Source: Methyloterricola oryzae
GTDB lineage: Bacteria > Pseudomonadota > Gammaproteobacteria > Methylococcales > Methylococcaceae
Direction of reading: 5' to 3'
Assembly: GCF_000934725.1 (NCBI RefSeq)
Contig: NZ_JYNS01000001.1
Coordinates: 620,001 to 684,000, forward strand
DNA length: 64,000 nt
The notes beneath the pieces were generated by a model. The model was not told the DNA's origin. It saw only the letters and a list, made by a program, of their open reading frames with translations, and did not search any database. Within the stretch, counting starts at the first letter, position 1; each line of letters starts with the position of its first letter. Positions 16,371 to 24,985 of the stretch are shown in pieces. The translations under genes and the position numbers were made by a program.

Positions 16371-19300
16371 TCACGCCGCATCGATGCCTCGCTTCTCCAG
16401 CAGGTGTTCCAACCACAGGGACGACAGCTTTTCCTGCACGGAATTCTGCCGCAGCCGGGCGTTGAGGTTGGTGAAGTCGACCTTGTCCAGATCCTGATCC
16501 TGGTTGTTGCAGGAATAGACGAAATACTCTTCCCCGGTCTCCGGGTCCACGTGCTTGCACAGGCACTGGGCGCACACGCCTTTCATCATGCACTGCATGG
16601 GCGAGTTGATGGAGCCGACCGCCTCGTGATGCTTCTTCAGGTAGGGCGCGAGAACACCGTAGCGGGCTTCCTTCACGGCCGCCATCATGCGGTCCGACCC
16701 GATGACGATGAGGTGATCCACGTCGTCCAGGTGGATGGGGGTGGAGCCCAGTTCGCCCTTGGCGTAGGCCAGCATGGCTTCGATGATATTGCCGACGAAG
16801 GTCTTGTCCTGCGGACGCCGCGGCTCGATGGCGGTATTCCCCTCGCGCTTGTCCACCGCCCAGACGATGAGGTCCGAGGCCGCCTCGATGTCCTCCTCCT
16901 TGAACACGTCCTCGCGGTTGCGGTAGCCGGCAAAGTAAATCACCTGGTTGCCGGTCGCGCGCATGGCCTTGCCGATTGAGAACAGCACCGCGTTGCCAAG
17001 ACCGCCGCCGATGAGCAGTACGGTCTTGCCCGAGGGTATGTCCGTGGGCGTGCCGGTGACGCCCATCACCACCAGCGGATCGCCAGGCTTCCATGTGGCG
17101 CACAGCCGGGTGGAACTTCCCATCTCCAGGGCGATCAGTGAAATCAGCCCATGCTCCTTGTCCACCCAGGCCCCGGTCAGGGCCAGGCCCTCGGTGGCGA
17201 GCACGGTGCCGTCCACCACCGGCGCCAGCGCCTCGAAATTCTGCACGCGGTAGAACTGGCCCGGGCAGAAATGCTTGGCCGCCATTGGCGCGTGGACGAT
17301 GACCTCGATGATGGTGGGCGTCAGGCGGCGGATTTCCACGATCCGCGCCAGGAATGCGCTGTCCAGGCGTAGCTGGAACTTGGTCAGTTCGGTGTCACGC
17401 TCGTGCTGCTTCGCCATATCCAGGGACGCCAGTTCGCGCTCGAACAGCTTGACCACGTAGGGGTAGCCGTCCTTCGCGCTGGCCATGGCCTTCACCACAT
17501 TGCCGGCGTAGACCGGATGGTTGTCGCCGTAAAAGGTGATGAACCGTCCGTTGCGGTCATAGGAGGTAAACGGCGCTGGCTTGCCGAGCTTGGGCTGCGG
17601 CTCGTCGGCCATGGGCTGCAACTCCATGCCCTGCGCCGCTATGGAAGGCTCGTAACGCTGGTAGAACTTTTTGTCCATCACGAAAGTATCCGGGTGCTCG
17701 GATTCGTAGATGGTATTGGGCGAAGTCCCCGCCGCCACGAACAGGCTGCGCACCGGCACTTCCAGTTCGCCGGTCTTGCGCCAGCGGCCTTCCTGCTCCT
17801 CAAGCTGCTCGAACCGCACCGCCCGCAGATGGCCGTGCGGGTCTTCCAGCGCTTCCAGCGGACTCATGCCTTCCGCCAGCCAGATGCCTTCGTCCAAGGC
17901 CTCGGCGATTTCCTCGTGATTCTGCCGGTAAGCGGGGGAATCCTTGATGCCCTTGCGGTAGAACAGGGTCACGCCGCCCCACGCCTTCAACAAGGGATAG
18001 AAGAAGGGCTTCTCGCCAGCGGCTTCCGCACGCTGCCTCTCCGCCTGGATAGCCCGGCCGTGGGCCAGGAACTCGTCCAGGATCTGGTTTTCCTCTTCGT
18101 CGTAGCGGTTGCGCACCACGTCTTCGCCGTAGATGGCGCTGAGTTTCTCGTAACGGTGCAGGATCTTTTCCACCTGAACCGGATAGTAGGCCAGCAGTTC
18201 CGTGGCCGTATCGATGGCGGTTAAGCCGCCGCCGATCACGCCGGCGGGCAGGCGCACCTGCAAGTTGGCCAGGGTCGATTCCTTGGCGGCACCGGTGAGT
18301 TGCAGGGCCATGAGGAAGTCCGAGGCCTTGCGGATGCCGCGGATCAGGTTGTTCTTGAGATCGATGACCGTGGGCTTGCCCGCGCCGGAAGCGATGGCGA
18401 TGTGGTCAAAGCCGAAGTCCCAGGCTTCATTCACCGTCAGCGTGCCGCCGAAACGCACGCCGCCGTAGCAACGGAAGGCCTTGCGGCGCAGCAGGGTGAG
18501 GTAAATCACCTTGAGGAAGTTCTTGTCCCAGCGCACGGTGATGCCATACTCGGCGACGCCGCCGAATCCGAGCATGACACGCTTGTCGAGGTCCTCGTAG
18601 AGTTCGCTGAAGTCGCGGATGGGCTTGGGCGGGGTCGGGCCCTCGCCGGTCAGTTCCTTGGGCAGCGGTTCGATCTTGAGGCCGTCGATGCCCACCACGG
18701 CAAAGCCTTCATTCAACAAATAGTGGGAAAGGGTATAACCCGCCGGACCCATGCCTGCCACCAGCACCTTCTTGCCGTTATAGGGCAGTGCCACCGGACG
18801 CTTGACGTTGAGCGGGTTCCAGCGTGTCAGCAGGCTGTAAATTTCGAAACCCCAGGGCATGAACAGCACCGAGGTAAGCACGTTGGTCTCGATCTGCGGG
18901 ATGTTGACCGGCTCGGTCTTCTGGTAAATGCACCCCTTCATGCACTCGTTGCAAATGCGGTGGCCGGTGCCGGGGCACATGGGATTGTCGATCACCACCA
19001 GGGCCAGCGCGCCGATGTTGTCGCCCTGGCGCTTGAGCAGGTGCATCTCCGAGATCTTCTCCTCCAGCGGGCAGCCGGTGATGGTCACGCCCAGGGGATT
19101 GGTCTTGTAACTGCCATCCTTCTTGTTACGCATGCCCTTGGAGCAGGAATCCGTGTCGCGGTCGTGGCAGTAGATGCAGTGATCCACTTCGTAGTTCACT
19201 TCCCGCTCGCCGAAACGAGGATCGGTGAGGGCGAAGCCGTCGCGGCGGCGCAGGTGTTCCGGCTCGATGGCCCAAGCCTTGTAGCCGTGCTGCTCGATGG

Positions 19301-20060
19301 AAGCGTGCTCCACCAGATGCCCGAAATCGGTCTTCTCCGGCACCTTGAAGCTCATCCAGCCGGCGACTTGCGGCTTGAGCGACTCCAGGCGCGCGGCAAG
19401 AAACGCCCAGCGGCACAGGGCATCGAACAATTCGGAAACCAGGCCGGCATCGTCCTGAGCCAGGGCGGTGGCGAACTGCGCCTTGGCGTCCGCCGAGGCA
19501 TTCAAGCGCGCGCGAATCGGGGACACGTCACCAAGTTCCCCGGACGCACGGACGAGCAGATCGACGCCCAGCCCGGCGATAGCCGCCTCGCGATCGCAAT
19601 CCAGTTCGGCCTGCGTCAGCAGGGCGGCCACGAGCGCGTCGAAACGGGCGCAGACAGCGCCTGCATCCCAATCCTCCAGCTTTTCGCCCTTGTAGCGGGC
19701 GGCCAGTTTGCCCACCACCTCGCTGCGGAAGCGGAACACGCCATCGAATTCTGCCTCGGCAGCCTGCATATGCCGGCTGCGCTCCGAGCCCACATCGAAC
19801 AGCTGGGCCATGAAACCGCCCACCAGGGGAGCCATTTTGACCAGAAGGGCTGAAATCTGCTCGGGCGTCAGGCCTTCGCCTTGGCAGGCCCGATACGCCT
19901 CGAACTCGGCGAAGAGCTCGGCATCGGCTGCGCGGGCGCTACTGTCGAACACGTCCAGCAGTTCCGCGAGCTTCCGCGGATCGTAGAGATCGGCATAGCT
20001 GAAGCCAGGAACCCCAAGCGCCAGATTGGCGCCGGCAGATGTTTCGAAAGTGCCTTTCAT
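16371..20060 (-). CDS. NfnB/NfnA-like fused FAD- and iron-sulfur oxidoreductase
   Basis: This 1229-residue cytoplasmic flavoprotein joins several electron-transfer modules. A helical N-terminal part (1-280) of unknown role is followed by two Cys clusters for iron-sulfur binding (CIYCHDRDTDSC near 292; CPGTGHRICNECMKGC near 367). A GltD-like FAD/NAD(P) module comes next (VLVAGMGPAGYTLSHYLL near 430; a second nucleotide site GVIGGGLTAIDTATE). The C-terminal third resembles PyrK/NfnA: an FAD domain (FCPGQFYRVQNF), an NAD domain (LLIGGGLGNAVLF) and a [2Fe-2S]-type Cys set (CMMKGVCAQCLC near 1160). ATG 20060 was chosen over an upstream TTG because a GGAG precedes it. Fusion of the two halves of NADH-ferredoxin:NADP oxidoreductase suggests pyridine nucleotide/ferredoxin chemistry, possibly bifurcating. 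Substrate is unknown. Confidence 0.72.
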   Translation of the reverse strand: MKGTFETSAGANLALGVPGFSYADLYDPRKLAELLDVFDSSARAADAELFAEFEAYRACQGEGLTPEQISALLVKMAPLVGGFMAQLFDVGSERSRHMQAAEAEFDGVFRFRSEVVGKLAARYKGEKLEDWDAGAVCARFDALVAALLTQAELDCDREAAIAGLGVDLLVRASGELGDVSPIRARLNASADAKAQFATALAQDDAGLVSELFDALCRWAFLAARLESLKPQVAGWMSFKVPEKTDFGHLVEHASIEQHGYKAWAIEPEHLRRRDGFALTDPRFGEREVNYEVDHCIYCHDRDTDSCSKGMRNKKDGSYKTNPLGVTITGCPLEEKISEMHLLKRQGDNIGALALVVIDNPMCPGTGHRICNECMKGCIYQKTEPVNIPQIETNVLTSVLFMPWGFEIYSLLTRWNPLNVKRPVALPYNGKKVLVAGMGPAGYTLSHYLLNEGFAVVGIDGLKIEPLPKELTGEGPTPPKPIRDFSELYEDLDKRVMLGFGGVAEYGITVRWDKNFLKVIYLTLLRRKAFRCYGGVRFGGTLTVNEAWDFGFDHIAIASGAGKPTVIDLKNNLIRGIRKASDFLMALQLTGAAKESTLANLQVRLPAGVIGGGLTAIDTATELLAYYPVQVEKILHRYEKLSAIYGEDVVRNRYDEEENQILDEFLAHGRAIQAERQRAEAAGEKPFFYPLLKAWGGVTLFYRKGIKDSPAYRQNHEEIAEALDEGIWLAEGMSPLEALEDPHGHLRAVRFEQLEEQEGRWRKTGELEVPVRSLFVAAGTSPNTIYESEHPDTFVMDKKFYQRYEPSIAAQGMELQPMADEPQPKLGKPAPFTSYDRNGRFITFYGDNHPVYAGNVVKAMASAKDGYPYVVKLFERELASLDMAKQHERDTELTKFQLRLDSAFLARIVEIRRLTPTIIEVIVHAPMAAKHFCPGQFYRVQNFEALAPVVDGTVLATEGLALTGAWVDKEHGLISLIALEMGSSTRLCATWKPGDPLVVMGVTGTPTDIPSGKTVLLIGGGLGNAVLFSIGKAMRATGNQVIYFAGYRNREDVFKEEDIEAASDLIVWAVDKREGNTAIEPRRPQDKTFVGNIIEAMLAYAKGELGSTPIHLDDVDHLIVIGSDRMMAAVKEARYGVLAPYLKKHHEAVGSINSPMQCMMKGVCAQCLCKHVDPETGEEYFVYSCNNQDQDLDKVDFTNLNARLRQNSVQEKLSSLWLEHLLEKRGIDAA

Positions 20061-20413
20061 GTATCCATTGCTCCGATTCAATTCAACGGGTCGCTGCCCG
20101 CCGGAAAAGCGGGAAATATCGAATCGCGTAGTTTATCGGTTTTTGGGGTGCTCAGGCGATACCAAAGGGGGCCTACAACGCCAAATGCAAGCGCGAAACG
20201 TATTGCAGATTTTCCAGGCCGAAAGGCAAAAGTCTCGGCAGAGCTCGCGGTGCACGCAAAAAGTGGCGCGCATCCGACTTTGGCGATTGCAGGCAGACTC
20301 CGGAATCCGGCTCTCTCTGCCAAGGAATTTTCGGACTTTCATCAACGGTCAATAGTTTTGCTTTTGTCCAAGCTTGCGGGTAAAAAGACCGGCAGCAAAA
20401 CCTCAAGAGCCGC
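20061..20413. other. Divergent intergenic region without recognised genes
   Basis: These 353 nt separate the flavoprotein gene from the MutS-like gene and should hold promoters for both. A small hairpin CCCGC/GCGGG lies near 20097-20113 in the flavoprotein leader. No convincing coding frame, repeat or riboswitch was seen. Confidence 0.4.
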
Positions 20414-22030
20414 ATGCCCATGAGCGACCGTATCAGCCTGCCCTACCCTACCCTCCTGCAGTCCGACGCCAAGGCGCCGCCCAAGGTTCCTCTGGAACTC
20501 GCTGCTAGCGCGGAAAGCGGTGTCCTGGATGCCATCACCTTCCGCACCATCGAGGTGGAGCAGCTGTTCGAAACCCTGAACCGCACGGCAACCCGTATCG
20601 GCCAGGCGAGTCTGTACCGCTCCCTCGCCGACCCCCTGACAGGCAAGCCCTTGATCGACGCGAAGCAGGCAGCCCTGAGGGAGCTCGAAGAGGATTCCGC
20701 GCTGCGCGAAGCTCTGCAATCGCTGATCTTGCACGCCTCACGCCGGGAAAAGGACTACTACGACCTACTGTTCGCCAGCTTCCTCGGAATGGCCTCCTCC
20801 CCCGCCCACGAGCTGGAACTGGGCGGCTACGGCTACGAAACCTACAAGCGCGGCACCCAGTTCATGCTGGACCTGGTCGCTCAGGTGGAACACCTGCCGG
20901 AGCCCAAGAGCGCCTATCTGCGCAGCCTGATGGACACGGTCAAGGGTTTCCGCGGCTCCAGAGCGCATACCCTGATGCTCGGCCCGGCCTACCGCACCGA
21001 AAAGAAAATCCTCACCCGGGCGGAAAAGCCCTGGTATCTGCCGGCTCTCAAGTTCCGCCCTTCGCTGTTCAAGCCGGTGGGACTCAGCCTGACCTTGATC
21101 CTGGTGCTGCTGGCACTGGAATTCGTGCCCCTGCTGCTGGATATGGCCGCATCTGTCGCACCGGTGTTCTGGCTGTTCGTGCTGCCCATTGCCCTCATCG
21201 CCTACGCCCCCATCGTCGGCAGCTTCGACCGGGACGGCTTCATCTATCCGCTGCGGCAGATTTTCAAGGCATCCGTTGAAGGGCAGAATGCACTGGATGC
21301 GCTAGGCCTTCTGGATGAATTGATGGCGTTTCTAAGCTTCAAGGAGGGGTTCGGACATCCGGTGACCCTGCCCAGAATCGTAGAAAGCAAGCGCAATACA
21401 GCCCTCTGGCAGGGGCTGCGCAACCCGATCCTGGCCTATGGCAATGAGGATTACGTAGGCAACGATATCGATCTCCAGAGCGAGCGACTCACCTTCATTA
21501 CCGGCCCCAACAGTGGGGGCAAGACCGCCTTCTGCAAAACCCTGGCGCAAAGCCAGTTGCTGGCTCAGGCCGGCTGTTATGTGCCGGCTGAGCAGGCGGA
21601 GGTGACGGTCGCCGACCGCATCTTCTACCAAGTGCCGGAGACCAGTCACCTCAGCGACGGGGAAGGACGCTTCGGCACCGAACTGAAGCGCACCAAGGAA
21701 GTGTTTGTTGCGGCCTCCGCCCATAGCCTGGTGATCATGGACGAGTTGTCGGAAGGCACGACCCACAAGGAGAAGATCGAGATATCCACCGATATCCTCG
21801 ACGGCTTCCGCCAAAAAGGCAATTCCACCCTGCTCATCACCCACAACCACGAACTGGTTGAACACTTCCAGGCCCGCGGCATCGGCCAAGCCCGCCAGGT
21901 GGAATTCAGGGACGAGAATCCCACCTACCGGCTGATCGAGGGAATTTCCAAGGTCAGCCACGCCGACCGGGTAGCCCGCAAGATCGGATTCTCCAAGGAC
22001 GACATCGCCCAACTGCTCAAGGGTGGCTGA
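20414..22030 (+). CDS. Membrane-anchored MutS-related ATPase
   Basis: The 538-residue protein combines a MutS-like lever/clamp region with a MutS-type ATPase. Walker A is GPNSGGKT (364-371, Lys370) and Walker B VIMDELSEGT (Asp443-Glu444); the downstream LLITHNHEL matches the MutS His segment. Between the lever halves at about 218-268 are two adjacent hydrophobic segments (LSLTLILVLLALEFV and FWLFVLPIALIAYAPIVG), predicted membrane helices absent from MutS. The mismatch-recognition and connector domains are missing. A role in mismatch repair is therefore unlikely; the true function is unknown. The gloB start follows the stop by 1 nt, so the two are probably cotranscribed. Confidence 0.72.
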   Translation: MPMSDRISLPYPTLLQSDAKAPPKVPLELAASAESGVLDAITFRTIEVEQLFETLNRTATRIGQASLYRSLADPLTGKPLIDAKQAALRELEEDSALREALQSLILHASRREKDYYDLLFASFLGMASSPAHELELGGYGYETYKRGTQFMLDLVAQVEHLPEPKSAYLRSLMDTVKGFRGSRAHTLMLGPAYRTEKKILTRAEKPWYLPALKFRPSLFKPVGLSLTLILVLLALEFVPLLLDMAASVAPVFWLFVLPIALIAYAPIVGSFDRDGFIYPLRQIFKASVEGQNALDALGLLDELMAFLSFKEGFGHPVTLPRIVESKRNTALWQGLRNPILAYGNEDYVGNDIDLQSERLTFITGPNSGGKTAFCKTLAQSQLLAQAGCYVPAEQAEVTVADRIFYQVPETSHLSDGEGRFGTELKRTKEVFVAASAHSLVIMDELSEGTTHKEKIEISTDILDGFRQKGNSTLLITHNHELVEHFQARGIGQARQVEFRDENPTYRLIEGISKVSHADRVARKIGFSKDDIAQLLKGG

Positions 22031-22031
22031 C

Positions 22032-22805
22032 ATGCTGGAGATCTTGCAGATACCAGTGCTGCAGGACAACTACGTGTACCTACTGCACGATCCCGGCACC
22101 GGCCACACCGCCGCTGTAGACCCGGCCGAAGCCGGCCCCGTGTTGGACGAGTTGGACCGCCGCCACTGGCGGCTCAGCCATATACTCAACACCCACCACC
22201 ACGGCGACCACGTGGGCGGCAATATGGAGCTCAAACGCCACACCGGCTGCCTCATCGTCGGCATGGCGCGAGATCGTGCGCGCATTCCCGGACTCGATGT
22301 GGAAGTTGCCGACGGCGATACGCTGAAGCTGGGCGAAGCACAGGCGCAGGTGCTGGACGTGCCGGGCCACACCCGTGGACATGGGGCCTACTGGTTCGCC
22401 GCCGACAAGGCACTATTCTGCGGCGATACCCTGTTCGCCCTGGGCTGCGGCCGATTGTTTGAAGGCAGCGCCAGCGAAATGTGGGACTCGCTGGGCAAGC
22501 TTGCCGCCTTGCCGGTTGACACCCGCGTCTACTGCGCCCACGAGTACACCCAGGCCAATGCCCGTTTCGCGCTGAGCGTCGAACCCGGAAACACGGCACT
22601 GCAGGAGCGTGCCCGGTCGGTGGCGGCGCTCCGATCCCTTGGGCAGCCAACGGTACCCTCCACACTGGGCGAAGAACTCGAAACCAACCCCTTCCTGCGT
22701 CCGCGCAGCGCAGAAATCCGCCAGCATGTTGGCTTGTCCGAAGACGCCCCGGACTGGCACGTGTTCGCCACCCTCAGGCAGGAAAAGGATCAATTCAGGG
22801 GCTGA
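22032..22805 (+). CDS. gloB: Hydroxyacylglutathione hydrolase (glyoxalase II)
   Basis: This metallo-beta-lactamase fold enzyme hydrolyses S-lactoylglutathione to lactate and glutathione in methylglyoxal detoxification. The binuclear metal motif THHHGDH (His55, His57, Asp59, His60) is complete; further ligands appear in VPGHTRGH, CGDTLF and YCAHEYT. The C-terminal glutathione-binding region ends in the family-typical 'RQEKDQFRG'. ATG 22032 gives the standard N-terminus (257 aa); the overlapping GTG at 22023 is less likely. Confidence 0.94.
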   Translation: MLEILQIPVLQDNYVYLLHDPGTGHTAAVDPAEAGPVLDELDRRHWRLSHILNTHHHGDHVGGNMELKRHTGCLIVGMARDRARIPGLDVEVADGDTLKLGEAQAQVLDVPGHTRGHGAYWFAADKALFCGDTLFALGCGRLFEGSASEMWDSLGKLAALPVDTRVYCAHEYTQANARFALSVEPGNTALQERARSVAALRSLGQPTVPSTLGEELETNPFLRPRSAEIRQHVGLSEDAPDWHVFATLRQEKDQFRG

Positions 22806-22817
22806 TGAAGGCGGGGC

Positions 22818-23546
22818 TCAAGCATCGCACCCCATCAAATCCCGGATCACCACCGAGGCGCACACGCCGCCGAAGGCGGCTGGCAAATAGGAAATGGTGC
22901 CGTAGGCCGAGCGTTTGAAGTGGGAGCCGTCGGTGAGCATGAGGGACTCCTTGATCGGCATTTCCGGCGAAAACACCGTCTTCACCCCATGGCGGATGCC
23001 CAGCTTCTTCAAGCGGTGGCGCACGTACTTGGCGAAGGGACAGTTATAGGTCTTGCCGATATCCGCCACCCTCAACTGGGTCGGGTCCAGCTTGGCGCCC
23101 GCGCCCATGGAACTGATGAGGCGGGCGCGATGCTCGTAGGCAGTCTTGATGAACGTGACCTTCGGCGTGATGCTGTCGATGGCGTCCACCACGTAGTCGT
23201 AATCCTGGGCTAACAGTTCCGCCGCGCGACCCGGCGTCAGGAATTCGCGGATGGCGGTCAGCTTCAAGCCCGGGTTGATGGCCAGAAGGCGCTCGGCCAT
23301 CAAATCGGCCTTGGGCAGACCGTGGGTGGTGGCCAGCGCGGGCAGCTGACGGTTGCGGTTGCTGGGATCGACGGTGTCGCCATCCACGATCGTCATGGCG
23401 CCGACGCCGCCTCGGCAAATGAACTCCGCCGCATAGGAGCCCACGCCCCCCATGCCCACCACCAGCACATGAGCCCGCTCCAGGCGCTCCAGGCGCGCCT
23501 TGCCGATCAGCAATTCGGTGCGGGAAAGCCAAGCTCTTTCACTCAT
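22818..23546 (-). CDS. tcdA: tRNA threonylcarbamoyladenosine dehydratase TcdA
   Basis: The 242-residue E1-like enzyme forms cyclic t6A at position 37 of ANN-reading tRNAs, using ATP. The nucleotide-binding VVGMGGVGSYAAE lies at about 29-41, and the family motifs VDGDTVDPSNRNRQ and VVDAIDSI follow. The C-terminal GVCASVVIRDLMG region is typical. Its start overlaps the TatD gene stop by 8 nt: TatD ends at 23539 and tcdA begins at 23546 on the same strand. It is convergent with gloB, 12 nt away. Confidence 0.92.
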   Translation of the reverse strand: MSERAWLSRTELLIGKARLERLERAHVLVVGMGGVGSYAAEFICRGGVGAMTIVDGDTVDPSNRNRQLPALATTHGLPKADLMAERLLAINPGLKLTAIREFLTPGRAAELLAQDYDYVVDAIDSITPKVTFIKTAYEHRARLISSMGAGAKLDPTQLRVADIGKTYNCPFAKYVRHRLKKLGIRHGVKTVFSPEMPIKESLMLTDGSHFKRSAYGTISYLPAAFGGVCASVVIRDLMGCDA

Positions 23547-24201
23547 GGGGAAATACCGTCAGAAAATTCTTCCAGATCGCGGCGCGCAATTCATCCGGAA
23601 CCACACCGCGCAGCCTGGCGGCGGCGGCGTAGACTGCCCCGATCTCCAGGGACGCCGCATCAGTTTCCAGGAACAGCCGGTCTGCCGGAACCTCGGTAAA
23701 CAGGGCAGCGGCGGCGCTTCGGGTCTCGAGCAGCGCGGCGCCGAAGGAGAGCCAGAAACCCTCCGCCAGCAATTGCTGGCCGATGCGCGCGCGCTGATTG
23801 AAGCCATGGACGATCATGGGCACCGAGACCCGGAGCTTCCGCTTCAATCCGACGAGTTCGCTGAAAGCGCGGACGCAATGAATGATCAACGGCTTGCCCA
23901 AGCTCTCGGCCAGGTGAATCTGCCGCATAAAGGCCTCCATCTGCACCGATAGCGCAGCACCGTGCAGGCGATCCAGGCCACATTCGCCGACAGCCAGCAC
24001 GTCGGAACGGGTACACTGGCTCGCCACCCAGGCCAGCCGCTCCTCCAGGTCCGCGGCACCCGTATGCCAGGGATGCACGCCAAGGGCAAGATAAACGCCT
24101 TCGGTCTTGGCAGGCAGCGGGCCACCCGCTTCCACGCTTACGACCCGCACCGCACCAATACACCCTGCACCATGGGTATGGATATCCACCAGCGGCGGCA
24201 T
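23539..24201 (-). CDS. TatD-family metal-dependent hydrolase
   Basis: This 220-residue TIM-barrel protein shows the TatD metal set: DIHTHG (His8, His10), ALGVHPWH, Glu in VGECGLD, His in IIHCVRA and VHGF, and Asp in LETDA. TatD proteins are 3'-5' exonucleases acting on damaged DNA or RNA. The family is usually about 260 residues, so this is a shorter member. ATG 24201 was preferred over an upstream TTG that overlaps the previous gene. It is translationally coupled to tcdA. Confidence 0.83.
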   Translation of the reverse strand: MPPLVDIHTHGAGCIGAVRVVSVEAGGPLPAKTEGVYLALGVHPWHTGAADLEERLAWVASQCTRSDVLAVGECGLDRLHGAALSVQMEAFMRQIHLAESLGKPLIIHCVRAFSELVGLKRKLRVSVPMIVHGFNQRARIGQQLLAEGFWLSFGAALLETRSAAAALFTEVPADRLFLETDAASLEIGAVYAAAARLRGVVPDELRAAIWKNFLTVFPHE

Positions 24202-24226
24202 GCGTGCGAACCGCTCCGTCAGCGCC

Positions 24227-24841
24227 TCAGACGGCGGCAAAGACCTGGCGATAGAAGAAGTACAGCCAGGCCAAACCGTGCAGGATCACGATGCCCCAGA
24301 AGATGCGCTGGTAGGATGGCTTCTTGACCTTGTGGCGGTAACTGGTCTGCGCCAATAGCGCGCCTGGCCAACCACCGCACAGTTCCAGCAGGTGCATGTA
24401 GGACTCCGGCACGCGCCAACGGTTGAGCAGGGCGTGCTTCTTGTCCGCGCCGTAGATCATCAAGGTCAGGACGCTCATGAACATGTACGAGCCCAGGGGA
24501 ATCGGATTGCCGGTGAACCAGATCATGTAAAGCGAGAACAGGACGGGCAGCCCCACCAGCGCCTGCTGCAGGAAAAGTTGCAGTTGCGTGGGCTTGGCGT
24601 CGGGGTCCACGTACTGCACGCCTTCGATGTAGGCCTGAGCGACGCGGCGCTGGCGATTGCCCCGCGCCGGCTCGGCGGGCTGGAAATGCACGACATCGCC
24701 GATCGCCGGCCTGCGCAGCATGCCCTTGCGGAATGCGCTGATGTGAACGAAGTAGTCGCGGCCGCCGCCCTCCGGGCGCACGAAGCCGAAACCCTTCTCA
24801 TCCTTCCAGTCCACCAGCGTCCCCTTGTGCAAATTCGACAT
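24227..24841 (-). CDS. Cold-shock domain protein with DUF1294 membrane region
   Basis: This 204-residue protein has an N-terminal cold-shock domain (about 1-65) with both RNA-binding motifs, KGFGFVRPE and DYFVHIS. The C-terminal DUF1294 region carries three or four membrane helices (LVGLPVLFSLYMIWF, YMFMSVLTLMIYG and the final IFWGIVILHGLAWLYFFY). The fusion would tether a nucleic-acid-binding domain to the inner membrane. The biological role is not established. It precedes the TatD gene on the same strand, 25 nt apart. Confidence 0.85.
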   Translation of the reverse strand: MSNLHKGTLVDWKDEKGFGFVRPEGGGRDYFVHISAFRKGMLRRPAIGDVVHFQPAEPARGNRQRRVAQAYIEGVQYVDPDAKPTQLQLFLQQALVGLPVLFSLYMIWFTGNPIPLGSYMFMSVLTLMIYGADKKHALLNRWRVPESYMHLLELCGGWPGALLAQTSYRHKVKKPSYQRIFWGIVILHGLAWLYFFYRQVFAAV

Positions 24842-24985
24842 GCCCCGACCGCGTGACAGGATGGAAATCAGATGAACGGGCCAGCAGGGCCGGCCTCGGC
24901 GTTGGGCGCACCCCCTGCTTCCGGGCAGGTGCGCGAAAGGCGACTATTCTCCCAAAAATCGGCGACGCGCGACAACACGCGCAGA

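Noticed and set aside
18300-19853. A 517-codon plus-strand ORF opposite the flavoprotein gene
   Set aside because: It is antisense to a gene with clear cofactor motifs. Its His/Gln/Ala-rich product has no family features, which is typical of an antisense shadow in GC-rich DNA.
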